Shown piece after piece: positions 1-6,766 of a stretch of 64,000 nucleotides of DNA; positions within the stretch are counted from its first letter, which is position 1, and each line of letters begins with the position of its first letter. Location: assembly GCF_006714895.1 (NCBI RefSeq), contig NZ_VFME01000001.1, positions 2,356,001 to 2,420,000 of the forward strand, in the 5' to 3' direction. This DNA is from Gramella sp. Hel_I_59 (GTDB lineage: Bacteria; Bacteroidota; Bacteroidia; Flavobacteriales; Flavobacteriaceae). The position numbers and the translations under genes are program-made. The notes beneath the pieces were generated by a model. It ran no database searches and was not told where the DNA came from. It saw only the letters and a program-made list of their open reading frames with translations.

Positions 1-2
1 GG

Positions 3-365
3 ACTTGGGGTGCGGATATCGAAAATTTGATAATTAAACATTTAAAGACCTATGTAAATAAAGATCCGAAAATTTTAAATTTCTTTAGGTTCAATCCTGA
101 ACGAATTGAATATTTATTATTCTCTTTACTATTTATTATTAATCTATGTTTTGCCTTTATCTGGCAAACGAACCTCAATTCCAGTGACATATCATATCTG
201 CTATCCAACTATTTTCAAATCGCTACTTCCTTTATTGTAACACTAATAATTTATAAAATTACTGCCGTATTTTTAGATTCATTTGAAGTTTTTAATAGAC
301 CTAGCTTCATACTTCTAACTAAAGAATCAGAAAAAAATAAAACGAAAAGCATTAGAAAATATTGA
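3..365 (+). CDS. Membrane protein, 5' partial (cassette 1)
   Basis: The reading frame is open to the left edge of the window (first full codon at position 3), so the gene probably begins upstream; the first in-window start-like codon is a TTG at 27. About 120 residues are visible. Two hydrophobic segments (around YLLFSLLFIINLCFAFIW and IATSFIVTLIIYKITAVF) indicate an integral membrane protein, followed by a Lys-rich cytoplasmic tail. No family is recognised. It is the main gene of the first visible cassette and lies in the usual orientation, reading toward its attC site. A tiny ORF follows immediately at 366. Confidence 0.6.
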   Translation, partial: TWGADIENLIIKHLKTYVNKDPKILNFFRFNPERIEYLLFSLLFIINLCFAFIWQTNLNSSDISYLLSNYFQIATSFIVTLIIYKITAVFLDSFEVFNRPSFILLTKESEKNKTKSIRKY

Positions 366-455
366 ATGAGATGGGGTAAATATTTTATTACATTATTGCT
401 TAGTATTATCCTAAATATTATCTCTAATTATATCTATACCACCTATTTCCAGTAA
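366..455 (+). CDS. Possible 29-residue membrane peptide (cassette 1)
   Basis: An ATG directly abuts the TGA of the preceding gene and opens a 29-codon frame ending TAA at 453-455. The product is hydrophobic (core YFITLLLSIILNIISNYI), like many single-span micropeptides. Position within the cassette just before the attC and translational adjacency to the upstream gene support it; the short length is the main doubt. No family is recognised. Confidence 0.35.
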   Translation: MRWGKYFITLLLSIILNIISNYIYTTYFQ

Positions 456-464
456 AAACCTACA

Positions 465-596
465 GCCAACATCGGTTAATCGCAAATAACGGGTCTTGTC
501 GAAAAAGTGTGGTTTTAAAAACCAAGAAACAAAAGAGTTAATCCGACAAGTCCGCGTACCTAATCCCGCAACTTGCGATAACCGTAACCGTTGCCC
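465..596 (+). repeat. attC site 1 (family A), end of cassette 1
   Basis: R'' box GCCAAC ends at 470; the L'' stem CGGTTAATCGC pairs with GCGATAACCG near 575-584, and the crossover GTT is at 590-592. Central filler is of family A (GAAAAAGTG, ACCAAGAAA). One base in the L stem is bulged. Confidence 0.85.
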
Positions 597-602
597 ACAA
601 TT

Positions 603-1592
603 ATGAAACAAGCATTTTTAGTAACGACTTTATTCTTAGCTGTAAATCTGATTTCTGCACAAACAGAAAAACCGATTGATAAAATTGTATCAGAAAAGTT
701 TGAAAATAACTTCAATTCAAATGATTTTGAGAAAATCTTTAATTCCTTTTCAAATGAGATGCAGAAAGCTTTACCAAACGATCAAGCAATCAAATTTCTA
801 TCTGATTTTAAGAATCAGGCAGGAGAAATAAAATTTCGAGAATTTAGAAAATATGTAAAAGGAACTTTTGCATCCTACAAAACAGTTTTTGAAAATGGAG
901 TTTTCGCTCTGAACATATCAACTGATAATAAATCAAAAATAAATGGATTTTATATTGAACCATTTAAAGAAGATAATTTTCCTATAATTGATCGAAATTT
1001 AACTAAACTAATTTTGCCATTTCAAGATGAATGGACCGTAACTTGGGGCGGAGATACTGCAGAATTAAATTACCACGTTGAAAATAAAGCTCAGAAAAAT
1101 GCTTTTGATTTCGTAGTGACTGATGAAAATGGAAAATCATATAAAACAGACGGAAGGACAAACGAAGATTATTACGCATTTGGAAAAAAGTTAATTTCAC
1201 CTTGTGACGGAGAAGTTGTTTTAAAAGTAGATGGGATTGAAGATAATCTGCCAGGAGAATTAAATCCAATTTATGTACCTGGAAATACGGTAATTTTAAA
1301 AACCGTGAATAATGAATATTTGTTTTTTGCACATTTTAAACAAAATACGATCAAAGTTGAACAGGGACAAAAAGTAAAAAAAGGAGAAGTTTTAGGGCTT
1401 TGTGGTAACTCGGGTAATTCCTCTGAACCACATTTACATTTTCATATTCAAAACGTAAAAAACATGAATGTCGCAACTGGTGTAAAATGTTATTTTGAAG
1501 AAATAAATGCGAACGGAGAAATTAAGAGGGATTATTCAACAATCAAAGGCGACAAGATTAGTAACATCATAACGGTGGGCAACAACGGTTAA
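603..1592 (+). CDS. Secreted M23-like peptidase with N-terminal DUF3887-like region (cassette 2)
   Basis: I choose the ATG at 603 rather than the in-frame TTG at 591, because it starts a clean signal peptide (MKQAFLVTTLFLAVNLISAQ). Residues ~25-130 resemble the DUF3887-type region found ahead of M23 domains. Residues ~165-290 are an M23/LytM-like beta domain with GLCGNSGNSSEPHLHFH; His277, His279 and the upstream His244 (FFAHFK) are visible. The usual first zinc ligand of an H-x3-D motif is not obvious: NAFDF stands at that place, so catalytic activity is uncertain. M23 enzymes normally cut peptidoglycan cross-links in the periplasm. The last residues (GNNG) and the TAA stop are supplied by attC 2. 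The start lies only 12 bases after the cassette junction. Confidence 0.8.
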   Translation: MKQAFLVTTLFLAVNLISAQTEKPIDKIVSEKFENNFNSNDFEKIFNSFSNEMQKALPNDQAIKFLSDFKNQAGEIKFREFRKYVKGTFASYKTVFENGVFALNISTDNKSKINGFYIEPFKEDNFPIIDRNLTKLILPFQDEWTVTWGGDTAELNYHVENKAQKNAFDFVVTDENGKSYKTDGRTNEDYYAFGKKLISPCDGEVVLKVDGIEDNLPGELNPIYVPGNTVILKTVNNEYLFFAHFKQNTIKVEQGQKVKKGEVLGLCGNSGNSSEPHLHFHIQNVKNMNVATGVKCYFEEINANGEIKRDYSTIKGDKISNIITVGNNG

Positions 1593-1710
1593 TCGCCAAT
1601 AAGCGGCACCGTTAGTAAGAAAATATTTAACTTGACCAACAAACCAACACTAAGCCGACAAATCCGCGTCCCTCACTCCGCCAACTGGCGATAACCGAGA
1701 CCGTTGTGCG
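1575..1710 (+). repeat. attC site 2 (family B), end of cassette 2
   Basis: R'' GTGGGCAAC (1575-1583) is the exact complement of this cassette's start TTGCCCAC at 591. L'' CGGTTAATCGCC pairs with GGCGATAACCG; crossover GTT is at 1703-1705. The site encodes the last codons and stop of the upstream gene. Confidence 0.9.
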
Positions 1711-1792
1711 CAATCCCTTAGAAAATAATCTGATAACATTACTGATATCGATTTAAAATAAAACTCAGAAGAGGATCAAAACACTAAAATAT

Positions 1793-2284
1793 CTACCATA
1801 ATTTTCGTTCACGTTTGGCTTTTCTTCTGTCGGATAAAGACGATATAGCAATGTATAAAGTGAAAAATGGTATATAGAAATAATATTCACCAAAGAAATA
1901 AGCTAACAAAATGTCTAGAGGTAGAATCATTAAAGAAGCGAAAAACCAAACATAATTTGTTGTATAGCCGGTTTCTCTCAATTTGCCATCAATACTAGGT
2001 AAAATATAATCTCTTTCCATTTCAAGTAGCTCTCTAAATGAATAAGATGATATTGAATTTGAGTTTAATGTATTTAAATATTCAATTAGTAATTTTTTTT
2101 CTTTACGTATATCGTCAACGGGGGAATAGATGCTAAGATCTTCAGCTAATTTATCAAGTTTATGAAATTTGATTTTTTCCAAAGACTTAGTAGAATTGTC
2201 CTGCTTAATAGCGGATAATAATTCTTTCGAAGCTGACAAAAACCTTTTATCGAATTCTTCATCATTACAAAAGTCAAGTTCCAT
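1793..2284 (-). CDS. Unknown membrane protein, reversed in its cassette (cassette 3)
   Basis: A 163-residue protein with ATG at 2284. The first ~110 residues are hydrophilic and helical (many Lys/Glu, e.g. KSLEKIKFHKLDKLAEDL). Residues ~113-150 form two adjacent membrane spans (VWFFASLMILPLDILLAYFF and FYIPFFTLYIAISSL), ending in a basic tail (RRKAKRERKLW). No family recognised. It is the only clear cassette gene that reads against the direction of the array, so it would not be expressed from an upstream array promoter and must have its own. The competing + strand frame at 2169-2375 runs into the attC and has no protein-like features. Confidence 0.7.
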   Translation of the reverse strand: MELDFCNDEEFDKRFLSASKELLSAIKQDNSTKSLEKIKFHKLDKLAEDLSIYSPVDDIRKEKKLLIEYLNTLNSNSISSYSFRELLEMERDYILPSIDGKLRETGYTTNYVWFFASLMILPLDILLAYFFGEYYFYIPFFTLYIAISSLSDRRKAKRERKLW

Positions 2285-2349
2285 ATATTACTACTTGAAA
2301 AAAAGAAAACACTATTTAAGATACCAAAAGTATAGGAAAAAGGGACTAC

Positions 2350-2483
2350 GCACAACAACGGTTAATCGCCAATAAGCGGCAGCGTTATAAAGAAAATAAT
2401 TAACTTGACCAACAAATCAATACTAAGCCGACAAATCCGCGTCCCTTACTCCGCCAACTGGCGATAACCGAAACAGTTATACA
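2350..2483 (+). repeat. attC site 3 (family B), end of cassette 3
   Basis: R'' GCACAAC ends at 2356 and complements the cassette start TTGTGC at 1704. L'' CGGTTAATCGCC pairs with GGCGATAACCG; crossover GTT at 2476-2478 (right arm CCGAAACAGTT). Confidence 0.9.
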
Positions 2484-2850
2484 CAAGTGCTCCGCAACGA
2501 TTTTAGCTACTAAAGACAATAAGAATCCAATCTGAAAAATTCGGATTTTGAAAGCTTCAATTGATAATTCTCAACTAAGAATCTTTTGTAAATCGTAAAC
2601 TTAGAAAATCCTGGTTCTATCGAAAATTCTAAAAGATCGTTCAGGAAAAATTTAATAAGTAAAGAAGCTTTTGGTAGCTACTCAAAAACAAATTAGCTAC
2701 TAAGAATTTCATCAAAAAGAAGCTTAGTACCAAGAAACGGACGCTTACTCAGACGCAATAATTGTAACAAAACGAGCAATATTTTTTATAAAAGTCAGAG
2801 TATTCCCGACAGTGGCCTATCTCAGGTTCTCACTCGGCTCTGTCGCACCA
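2484..2850. other. ORF-less cassette 4 body
   Basis: About 370 bases between two intact attC sites with no open frame of 60 codons or more on either strand. The cassette is nevertheless bounded properly: it starts TTATACAC and ends GTGTATAAC. It contains three variants of a short word (TTAGCTACTAA near 2504, GGTAGCTACTC near 2673, TTAGCTACTAA near 2694). It could be a non-coding RNA, a promoter cassette or a decayed gene; the sequence does not decide. Confidence 0.6.
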
Positions 2851-2986
2851 GTGTATAACAACGAATATTCGCAATTGTGGCCTTTTGAAATAAAATAGTA
2901 TTTTTAGAATCCAACTAACAAAAACCTAAGCCGACAAATCTGAATACGTACAACCACAACTGACGATTATTCGAAACCGTTGTAGC
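2851..2986 (+). repeat. attC site 4 (family C), end of cassette 4
   Basis: R'' GTGTATAAC (2851-2859) exactly complements the cassette start TTATACAC. Stem arms CGAATATTCG / CGATTATTCG plus TTGTGG / CCACAA define family C. Crossover GTT at 2979-2981. Confidence 0.85.
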
Positions 2987-2990
2987 AAAT

Positions 2991-3668
2991 ATGTTAAAGA
3001 AATTTTTAGTTTTCATAACCGTCCTAACATTGCTTTCCAGTTGCAATGAAAAATTCGATCATCTAAAGTTCGAAAAGCAAGTGGCATATGAAGTTTTTCC
3101 GCAATTAATGGATTCTCTGCATAGAGATAATAGAATACCTATTCCTGCACCGGCGTATAAAACTGATTCTCTTGGTAATAGATTAGAGTATGATACAATT
3201 GAATCACAAAAAAGTTGGAAGGAATTTGATAGATTAAAACTTGAATATTATAAAGATTCTGTAAAATTGGTGACTGCAATTAGCGATTCAACTTTTTTAC
3301 TAGAGGGAGGCGAAAAGAGCCAACTACTAAAATTTTACAATCTTAATAATTCAGATATTGATACTATAAATACCAATGAAAAATATAAGATTGATCTTGA
3401 CAAATTAAATGCTGACAATAAAATAAGGTTCATCTATAGATCGGACTTACCTGAAGGAAGAGAAATTTGGAGAACAGATTATAAATTTTATCTAAACTCT
3501 GTTGTATCGATTAGTAGAATACAATTTGATATAAATAAGAAGTTTGGTGTAATGTCAATTGGTTATTCGATGGGAATTTTAAATGGCATTGGATGTAGAG
3601 TTTTTATTAGAAAAAATAATGAAGGTGATTGGGTAATTGACAAAATTCAAACAACAACTATTTCGTAA
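2991..3668 (+). CDS. Lipoprotein of unknown function (cassette 5)
   Basis: A 225-residue protein beginning 11 bases after the cassette junction. A lipoprotein signal is clear: MLKKFLVFITVLTLLSSC with the lipobox Cys at residue 18, so it is likely anchored to the outer or inner membrane. The mature part is mixed and Asp/Lys-rich with a stretch YRSDLPEGREIWRTDYKFY and a likely beta-rich C-terminus (VVSISRIQFDINKKFGVMSI). I recognise no family. It is the only gene of its cassette and reads toward the attC that is split by the first IS110-type element. Confidence 0.8.
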   Translation: MLKKFLVFITVLTLLSSCNEKFDHLKFEKQVAYEVFPQLMDSLHRDNRIPIPAPAYKTDSLGNRLEYDTIESQKSWKEFDRLKLEYYKDSVKLVTAISDSTFLLEGGEKSQLLKFYNLNNSDIDTINTNEKYKIDLDKLNADNKIRFIYRSDLPEGREIWRTDYKFYLNSVVSISRIQFDINKKFGVMSIGYSMGILNGIGCRVFIRKNNEGDWVIDKIQTTTIS

Positions 3669-3679
3669 TAACATACTTG

Positions 3680-3800
3680 CAACAACAACGGTTAATCGCC
3701 AATAAGCGGCACCGTTGGTAAGAAAATAATTAACTTTACCAACAAACCAACACTAAGCCGACAATTCCGCGTCCCTTACTCCGCCAACTGGCGATAACCG
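3680..3800 (+). repeat. attC site 5, left part (family B), split by IS copy 1
   Basis: R'' ends at 3686 (GCAACAAC; complements cassette start TTGTAGC with one mismatch). The left arm and central filler are intact up to GGCGATAACCG at 3790-3800. The remaining AGACCGTTAGCC lies at 5030-5041, after the insertion. Confidence 0.85.
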
Positions 3801-3839
3801 TATTCCAAGGTTAAATCCAAGCCTTTTGTGCTAATTTTT

Positions 3840-4826
3840 TCAGGCTGCAAATCTTTGTAATTCCACATAAGGCGTTCCTCTCTTCACCACTGCAAACACT
3901 CTGGATAACAGTTTATTGCGGACATTGTTTAGCGCAATCATCTTTAACTTACCTTCCTCCCGCTTTTTCTTATAATATTGCCGTAATTCACTGTCATATT
4001 GAATGGCTGTACAGGCCGCCATGCTAAGCAGGCTCTTCATTTGCCGATCTCCCATCGGGTGGCATTTTCGCTTTTTGTGAATACTGCTTCCCGAACTATG
4101 ACCAAAGGGAGCCGTCCCACAATAACTGGAGAATTGGCGCCAGCTATTAAAGCGTTCAAAATTATTGGTGTGATAAAGCAACTGGGCGCCTACAACTAAA
4201 CCAACACCTTTTAAAGAAGTGATCAACTTATAATTTTGCGATAATGCCTCAGAAGTCTTTATCAGTGATTTTAGTTGCTTCTCTATTTTATTTATTTGAG
4301 AAGTCAGGTGAGTAATAGAGCTTACAAGCGTTTTACAACAGGTATCTGTAGAACTGCTGCTGAGCAACTTTTTCAGCTCTGAAAGGGTATTCTTCAATCC
4401 CGTACGACTACGAACCAGCTGATCACGCAAAGCCAGCAACCTGCTTACTTCTAATAGTTCATTATCTTTCAGCTCACTCGGTGAAAGTTCCTCACGGTGA
4501 AGCCAGCCATACCTGGCGATCATCATGGCATCTACCACGTCATTCTTCTCTCTGATCACTCCGGAAGAACGTTTGATTACTACAGGATTTTCCTGTACAT
4601 ATACCTGCTTCTTTGAAGATAAATACAACGCTAACTTCAAGGAATAATGACCGGTATTCTCAAAACAGAAAAACACTTTTTGTTCCTTACCGTTAGCCCA
4701 TTGCAACAAGGCTTTATAACCCTTCACATCATTACTGAACTCCCGATGGGAACTACGATTGTAAGCATAGGCATCTAACTTGTTTTTTGAAACATCAATT
4801 CCGATTACTTCTTGGTAATTTTTCAT
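3840..4826 (-). CDS. IS110-family DEDD transposase (copy 1)
   Basis: A 328-residue recombinase of normal family length. The N-terminal RuvC-like DEDD domain shows IGIDVSKNKLDAY (first Asp), CFENTGHYS (Glu), and KNDVVDAMMIARYG (the two further Asp). The C-terminal Transposase_20 region shows LKGVGLVVGAQLL and YCGTAPFGHSSGSS, whose Ser is the likely catalytic nucleophile, then MKSLLSMAACTAI. The reading frame is intact, so activity is plausible. IS110 recombinases use a bridge RNA encoded in the element to pair donor and target. Compared with the other copies, this one has Ser instead of Gly in LLEVSRLLAL. Confidence 0.95.
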   Translation of the reverse strand: MKNYQEVIGIDVSKNKLDAYAYNRSSHREFSNDVKGYKALLQWANGKEQKVFFCFENTGHYSLKLALYLSSKKQVYVQENPVVIKRSSGVIREKNDVVDAMMIARYGWLHREELSPSELKDNELLEVSRLLALRDQLVRSRTGLKNTLSELKKLLSSSSTDTCCKTLVSSITHLTSQINKIEKQLKSLIKTSEALSQNYKLITSLKGVGLVVGAQLLYHTNNFERFNSWRQFSSYCGTAPFGHSSGSSIHKKRKCHPMGDRQMKSLLSMAACTAIQYDSELRQYYKKKREEGKLKMIALNNVRNKLLSRVFAVVKRGTPYVELQRFAA

Positions 4827-4861
4827 ATTTTTAAAAAATTATTATTTGAAGGGCGCATTAA

Positions 4862-5000
4862 CTAACTCCTTTAACGGGTCCATAATAAGACCTGGTATTC
4901 CAAATGGTTCTTGCTGCCCGTATGAAGAATGGAGGACTCTTACGGCTATTGGATCTGTAATCTCGAGACCGTTTTAGTTCTCCTCCTTCTTCATCTCAAA
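4862..5000 (-). ncRNA. Candidate bridge RNA of IS copy 1
   Basis: Reading the minus strand, two hairpins follow each other. The first has a stem GAAGAAGGAGGA / TCCTCC-A-TTCTTC (+ strand 4981-4992 and 4924-4936). Its loop holds AACGGTCTCG (+ 4964-4973), identical to the attC right arm, and ATAGCCG (+ 4943-4949), able to pair with CGGTTAT of the attC left arm with one G-T wobble. The second has a stem ACGGG / CCCGT (+ 4874-4878 and 4917-4921). Its loop holds TTGGAATACC (+ 4894-4903), identical to the joined IS ends; TAAAGG (+ 4868-4873), beside the stem, can pair with CCTTTA at the IS start. This is the layout expected of target and donor guides. Transcript ends are guesses. Confidence 0.75.
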
Positions 5001-5029
5001 GGTATATTTATTAATAAGCGAAGTAAAGG

Positions 5030-5041
5030 AGACCGTTAGCC
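5030..5041 (+). repeat. attC site 5, right remnant
   Basis: AGACCGTTAGCC, the R' side of the interrupted attC; crossover GTT at 5035-5037. It now begins cassette 6 (TTAGCCACA). Confidence 0.85.
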
Positions 5042-5237
5042 ACAATTACAATATTGCGATTCGTTGATCCAATTTCCTCTTTTGATCTGTGAAATGCTTC
5101 ATTATGGAAGCTTATATCATATTGTAAATTTTAATTCTCAATTACTTTTACAATTCATCTATTAAATTCTACAGTACAGTAGAAGAAAAATTAATCAATC
5201 TGAATTTATATTCATCTTTGATAAAAACCTGTCTAAG

Positions 5238-5741
5238 ATGCCACACGATTCAATTGGATGGATACATACTATTTTCGCCATCATCGCATTAATAACTGGA
5301 AGTTTAATTTTGATCAACCGAAAGGGAACTGAATTTCATGTAAGAACAGGAAGAATTTATGGTGTTTCGATGCTTATAGTTTGCGCATCAGCGTTCTCAA
5401 TATATCGTGTGCACAATGCATTCGGAGTGCTACATTTTTTCGCAATTATTAGCACAGTTACACTCATTCTGGGAATGATTCCATTATACAAAAAGGGTTT
5501 TAAACAACCAATTGTATCACATTTATCCTGGATGTATTGGTCGGTTATTGGACTATATTGTGCTTTTGCAGCAGAAATTTTTACGCGCTTGCCCCTTATT
5601 CTCAATCTCAAAAACAGCTATGGAATTTTTTATCTCTTAATCGGTCTATCTACTGGAATTGTCGGGATGACTGGAAGCTGGTATTTTAAAAAGAAAAAAA
5701 ACACTTGGGAAATAAAGTATAGTAAACCTAGAAATAACTAG
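5238..5741 (+). CDS. DUF2306-like membrane protein (cassette 6)
   Basis: A 167-residue protein with four or five membrane spans: IHTIFAIIALITGSLILIN, YGVSMLIVCASAFSIY, FGVLHFFAIISTVTLILGM, SHLSWMYWSVIGLYCAFAAE and IFYLLIGLSTGIVGMTGSWY. Conserved polar residues such as H12, the HVRTGRIYG loop, HNAFG-LHFF and SHLSWMYWS fit DUF2306-type proteins, which are uncharacterised inner-membrane proteins common in Bacteroidota. ATG at 5238 is the first good start. A leader of about 200 bp precedes it with no other gene; the cassette ends just after it with GTGGCTAAC. Confidence 0.75.
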   Translation: MPHDSIGWIHTIFAIIALITGSLILINRKGTEFHVRTGRIYGVSMLIVCASAFSIYRVHNAFGVLHFFAIISTVTLILGMIPLYKKGFKQPIVSHLSWMYWSVIGLYCAFAAEIFTRLPLILNLKNSYGIFYLLIGLSTGIVGMTGSWYFKKKKNTWEIKYSKPRNN

Positions 5742-5751
5742 AAATGTAACT

Positions 5752-5887
5752 GTGGCTAACAACGAATATTCGCAATTGTGGCCATTTCAAATAAAATAGT
5801 ATTTTTAGTAACCAAGAATTTAAATCCTAAGCCGACTAATCCGAATACCTTCAACCACAACTGACGATTATTCGAGACCGTTGGCAG
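5752..5887 (+). repeat. attC site 6 (family C), end of cassette 6
   Basis: R'' GTGGCTAAC (5752-5760) exactly complements TTAGCCAC at 5036. Family C arms CGAATATTCG and CGATTATTCG; crossover GTT at 5880-5882. Confidence 0.9.
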
Positions 5888-5909
5888 CAAGCTTTAATCA
5901 AAATTTTAG

Positions 5910-6590
5910 ATTAAAAGAATATTTATAACTCTAATTCTGACTTTACTCACTTTTAGTTGTAAAGAAAAAGAATCCAATGAACAGATAGTTGTAGAAAAAA
6001 CTGAAGTAAATAAAAAGTTAGAAAATGAATTAGAGAAAATAAGAAAGATTGATCAAATTGCTTCTGATATAGCCCGAGGAGAAAATAAAAAATTATCTGA
6101 AAGAGAATGGAAATCTAAACAAGATAGCCTTCACAGAGAAAATCAGAAAAAAATAAAAGAAATATTTAATAAATATGGATACGTTGGATATGATTTAGCA
6201 GGAGAAAGAGGATCCCAAAGTTTTTGGTTGGTGGTTCAACACGCTGATAATGATCTTGAGTTTCAACAAAAAGTCCTAGACGAGATGAAGGTAGAAGTTG
6301 AAAAAGGAAATGCAGACGCTAACAGTTATGGATTATTGGTAGATAGAGTTAGATTAAATAGTGGAAAAAAACAATTGTACGGAACACAAGTTGACTATAA
6401 TTGGAAAATTTGCCAAGCTTACCCAAAAGAATTAAAAGATAGTTCCAGTGTAAATGAAAGAAGAGAAAAAATTGGCTTAAAACCATTAGAAGAATATCTT
6501 AACGAAATGTCAGAATTGCATTATAAAATGAATGAACAAGGCTTTAAACAAATAGGCTTAAAAGGACCAACCCTTTATCTAACTAAATAA
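5910..6590 (+). CDS. DUF6624-type lipoprotein with ATT in place of ATG (cassette 7)
   Basis: The recognisable frame extends far upstream of the first conventional start (TTG at 6228). From 5910 it reads I-K-R-I-F-I-T-L-I-L-T-L-L-T-F-S-C, a textbook lipoprotein signal with Cys at residue 17, but codon 1 is ATT and the codon before it is a stop. Either ATT is used as a rare start or the ATG has been lost. The 226-residue product then shows DUF6624-like features: SFWLVVQHADND, DEMKVEVEKG, VDRVRLNSGKKQLYGTQ and RREKIGLKPLEEYL. A homologue with a normal start lies in the backbone at 31297. Function of the family is unknown to me. Confidence 0.7.
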   Translation: MKRIFITLILTLLTFSCKEKESNEQIVVEKTEVNKKLENELEKIRKIDQIASDIARGENKKLSEREWKSKQDSLHRENQKKIKEIFNKYGYVGYDLAGERGSQSFWLVVQHADNDLEFQQKVLDEMKVEVEKGNADANSYGLLVDRVRLNSGKKQLYGTQVDYNWKICQAYPKELKDSSSVNERREKIGLKPLEEYLNEMSELHYKMNEQGFKQIGLKGPTLYLTK

Positions 6591-6611
6591 AAGTGAGCCC
6601 GCAAAAAGCCA

Positions 6612-6746
6612 GCTGCCAACATCGGTTCATCGCAAATAACGGATATTGCCGAAAAAGTGTAATTTTAGAAACCAGGAATGAAAATAGTTAATCCGACAAG
6701 TCCGCATCCCTACTCCCGCAACTTGCGATAACCGTAACCGTTAGCC
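6612..6746 (+). repeat. attC site 7 (family A), end of cassette 7
   Basis: R'' GCTGCCAAC (6612-6620) exactly complements TTGGCAGC at 5881. L'' CGGTTCATCGC has C at the bulged position. Crossover GTT at 6740-6742. Confidence 0.9.
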
Positions 6747-6766
6747 ACCATATTACTATTAAGAAA

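Larger units (their letters stand above)
3801..5029 (-). mobile_element. IS110-family element, copy 1, inserted in attC 5
   Basis: A 1229-bp unit present four times in this window. Removing 3801-5029 restores an uninterrupted CCGAGACCGTT attC right arm, so there is no target duplication, as expected of IS110-type recombination (ends uncertain by one G). It holds one transposase on the minus strand, a 39-bp tail after its stop, and about 200 bp of non-coding DNA before its start. The insertion separates the L' stem from the R' crossover box of the attC. Attack on attC sites is known for the IS1111-attC family of proteobacterial integrons; here the long non-coding end precedes the transposase, as in the IS110 group. 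Confidence 0.93.

Noticed and set aside
603..1592. Claim that the cassette M23 protein is certainly inactive
   Set aside because: The first zinc ligand is not where expected, but relatives I recall vary at this point, so activity is left open.
3999..4199. 66-codon + strand ORFs within each IS copy (also 9135, 16332, 22276)
   Set aside because: Antisense to the transposase in every copy; no separate protein features.
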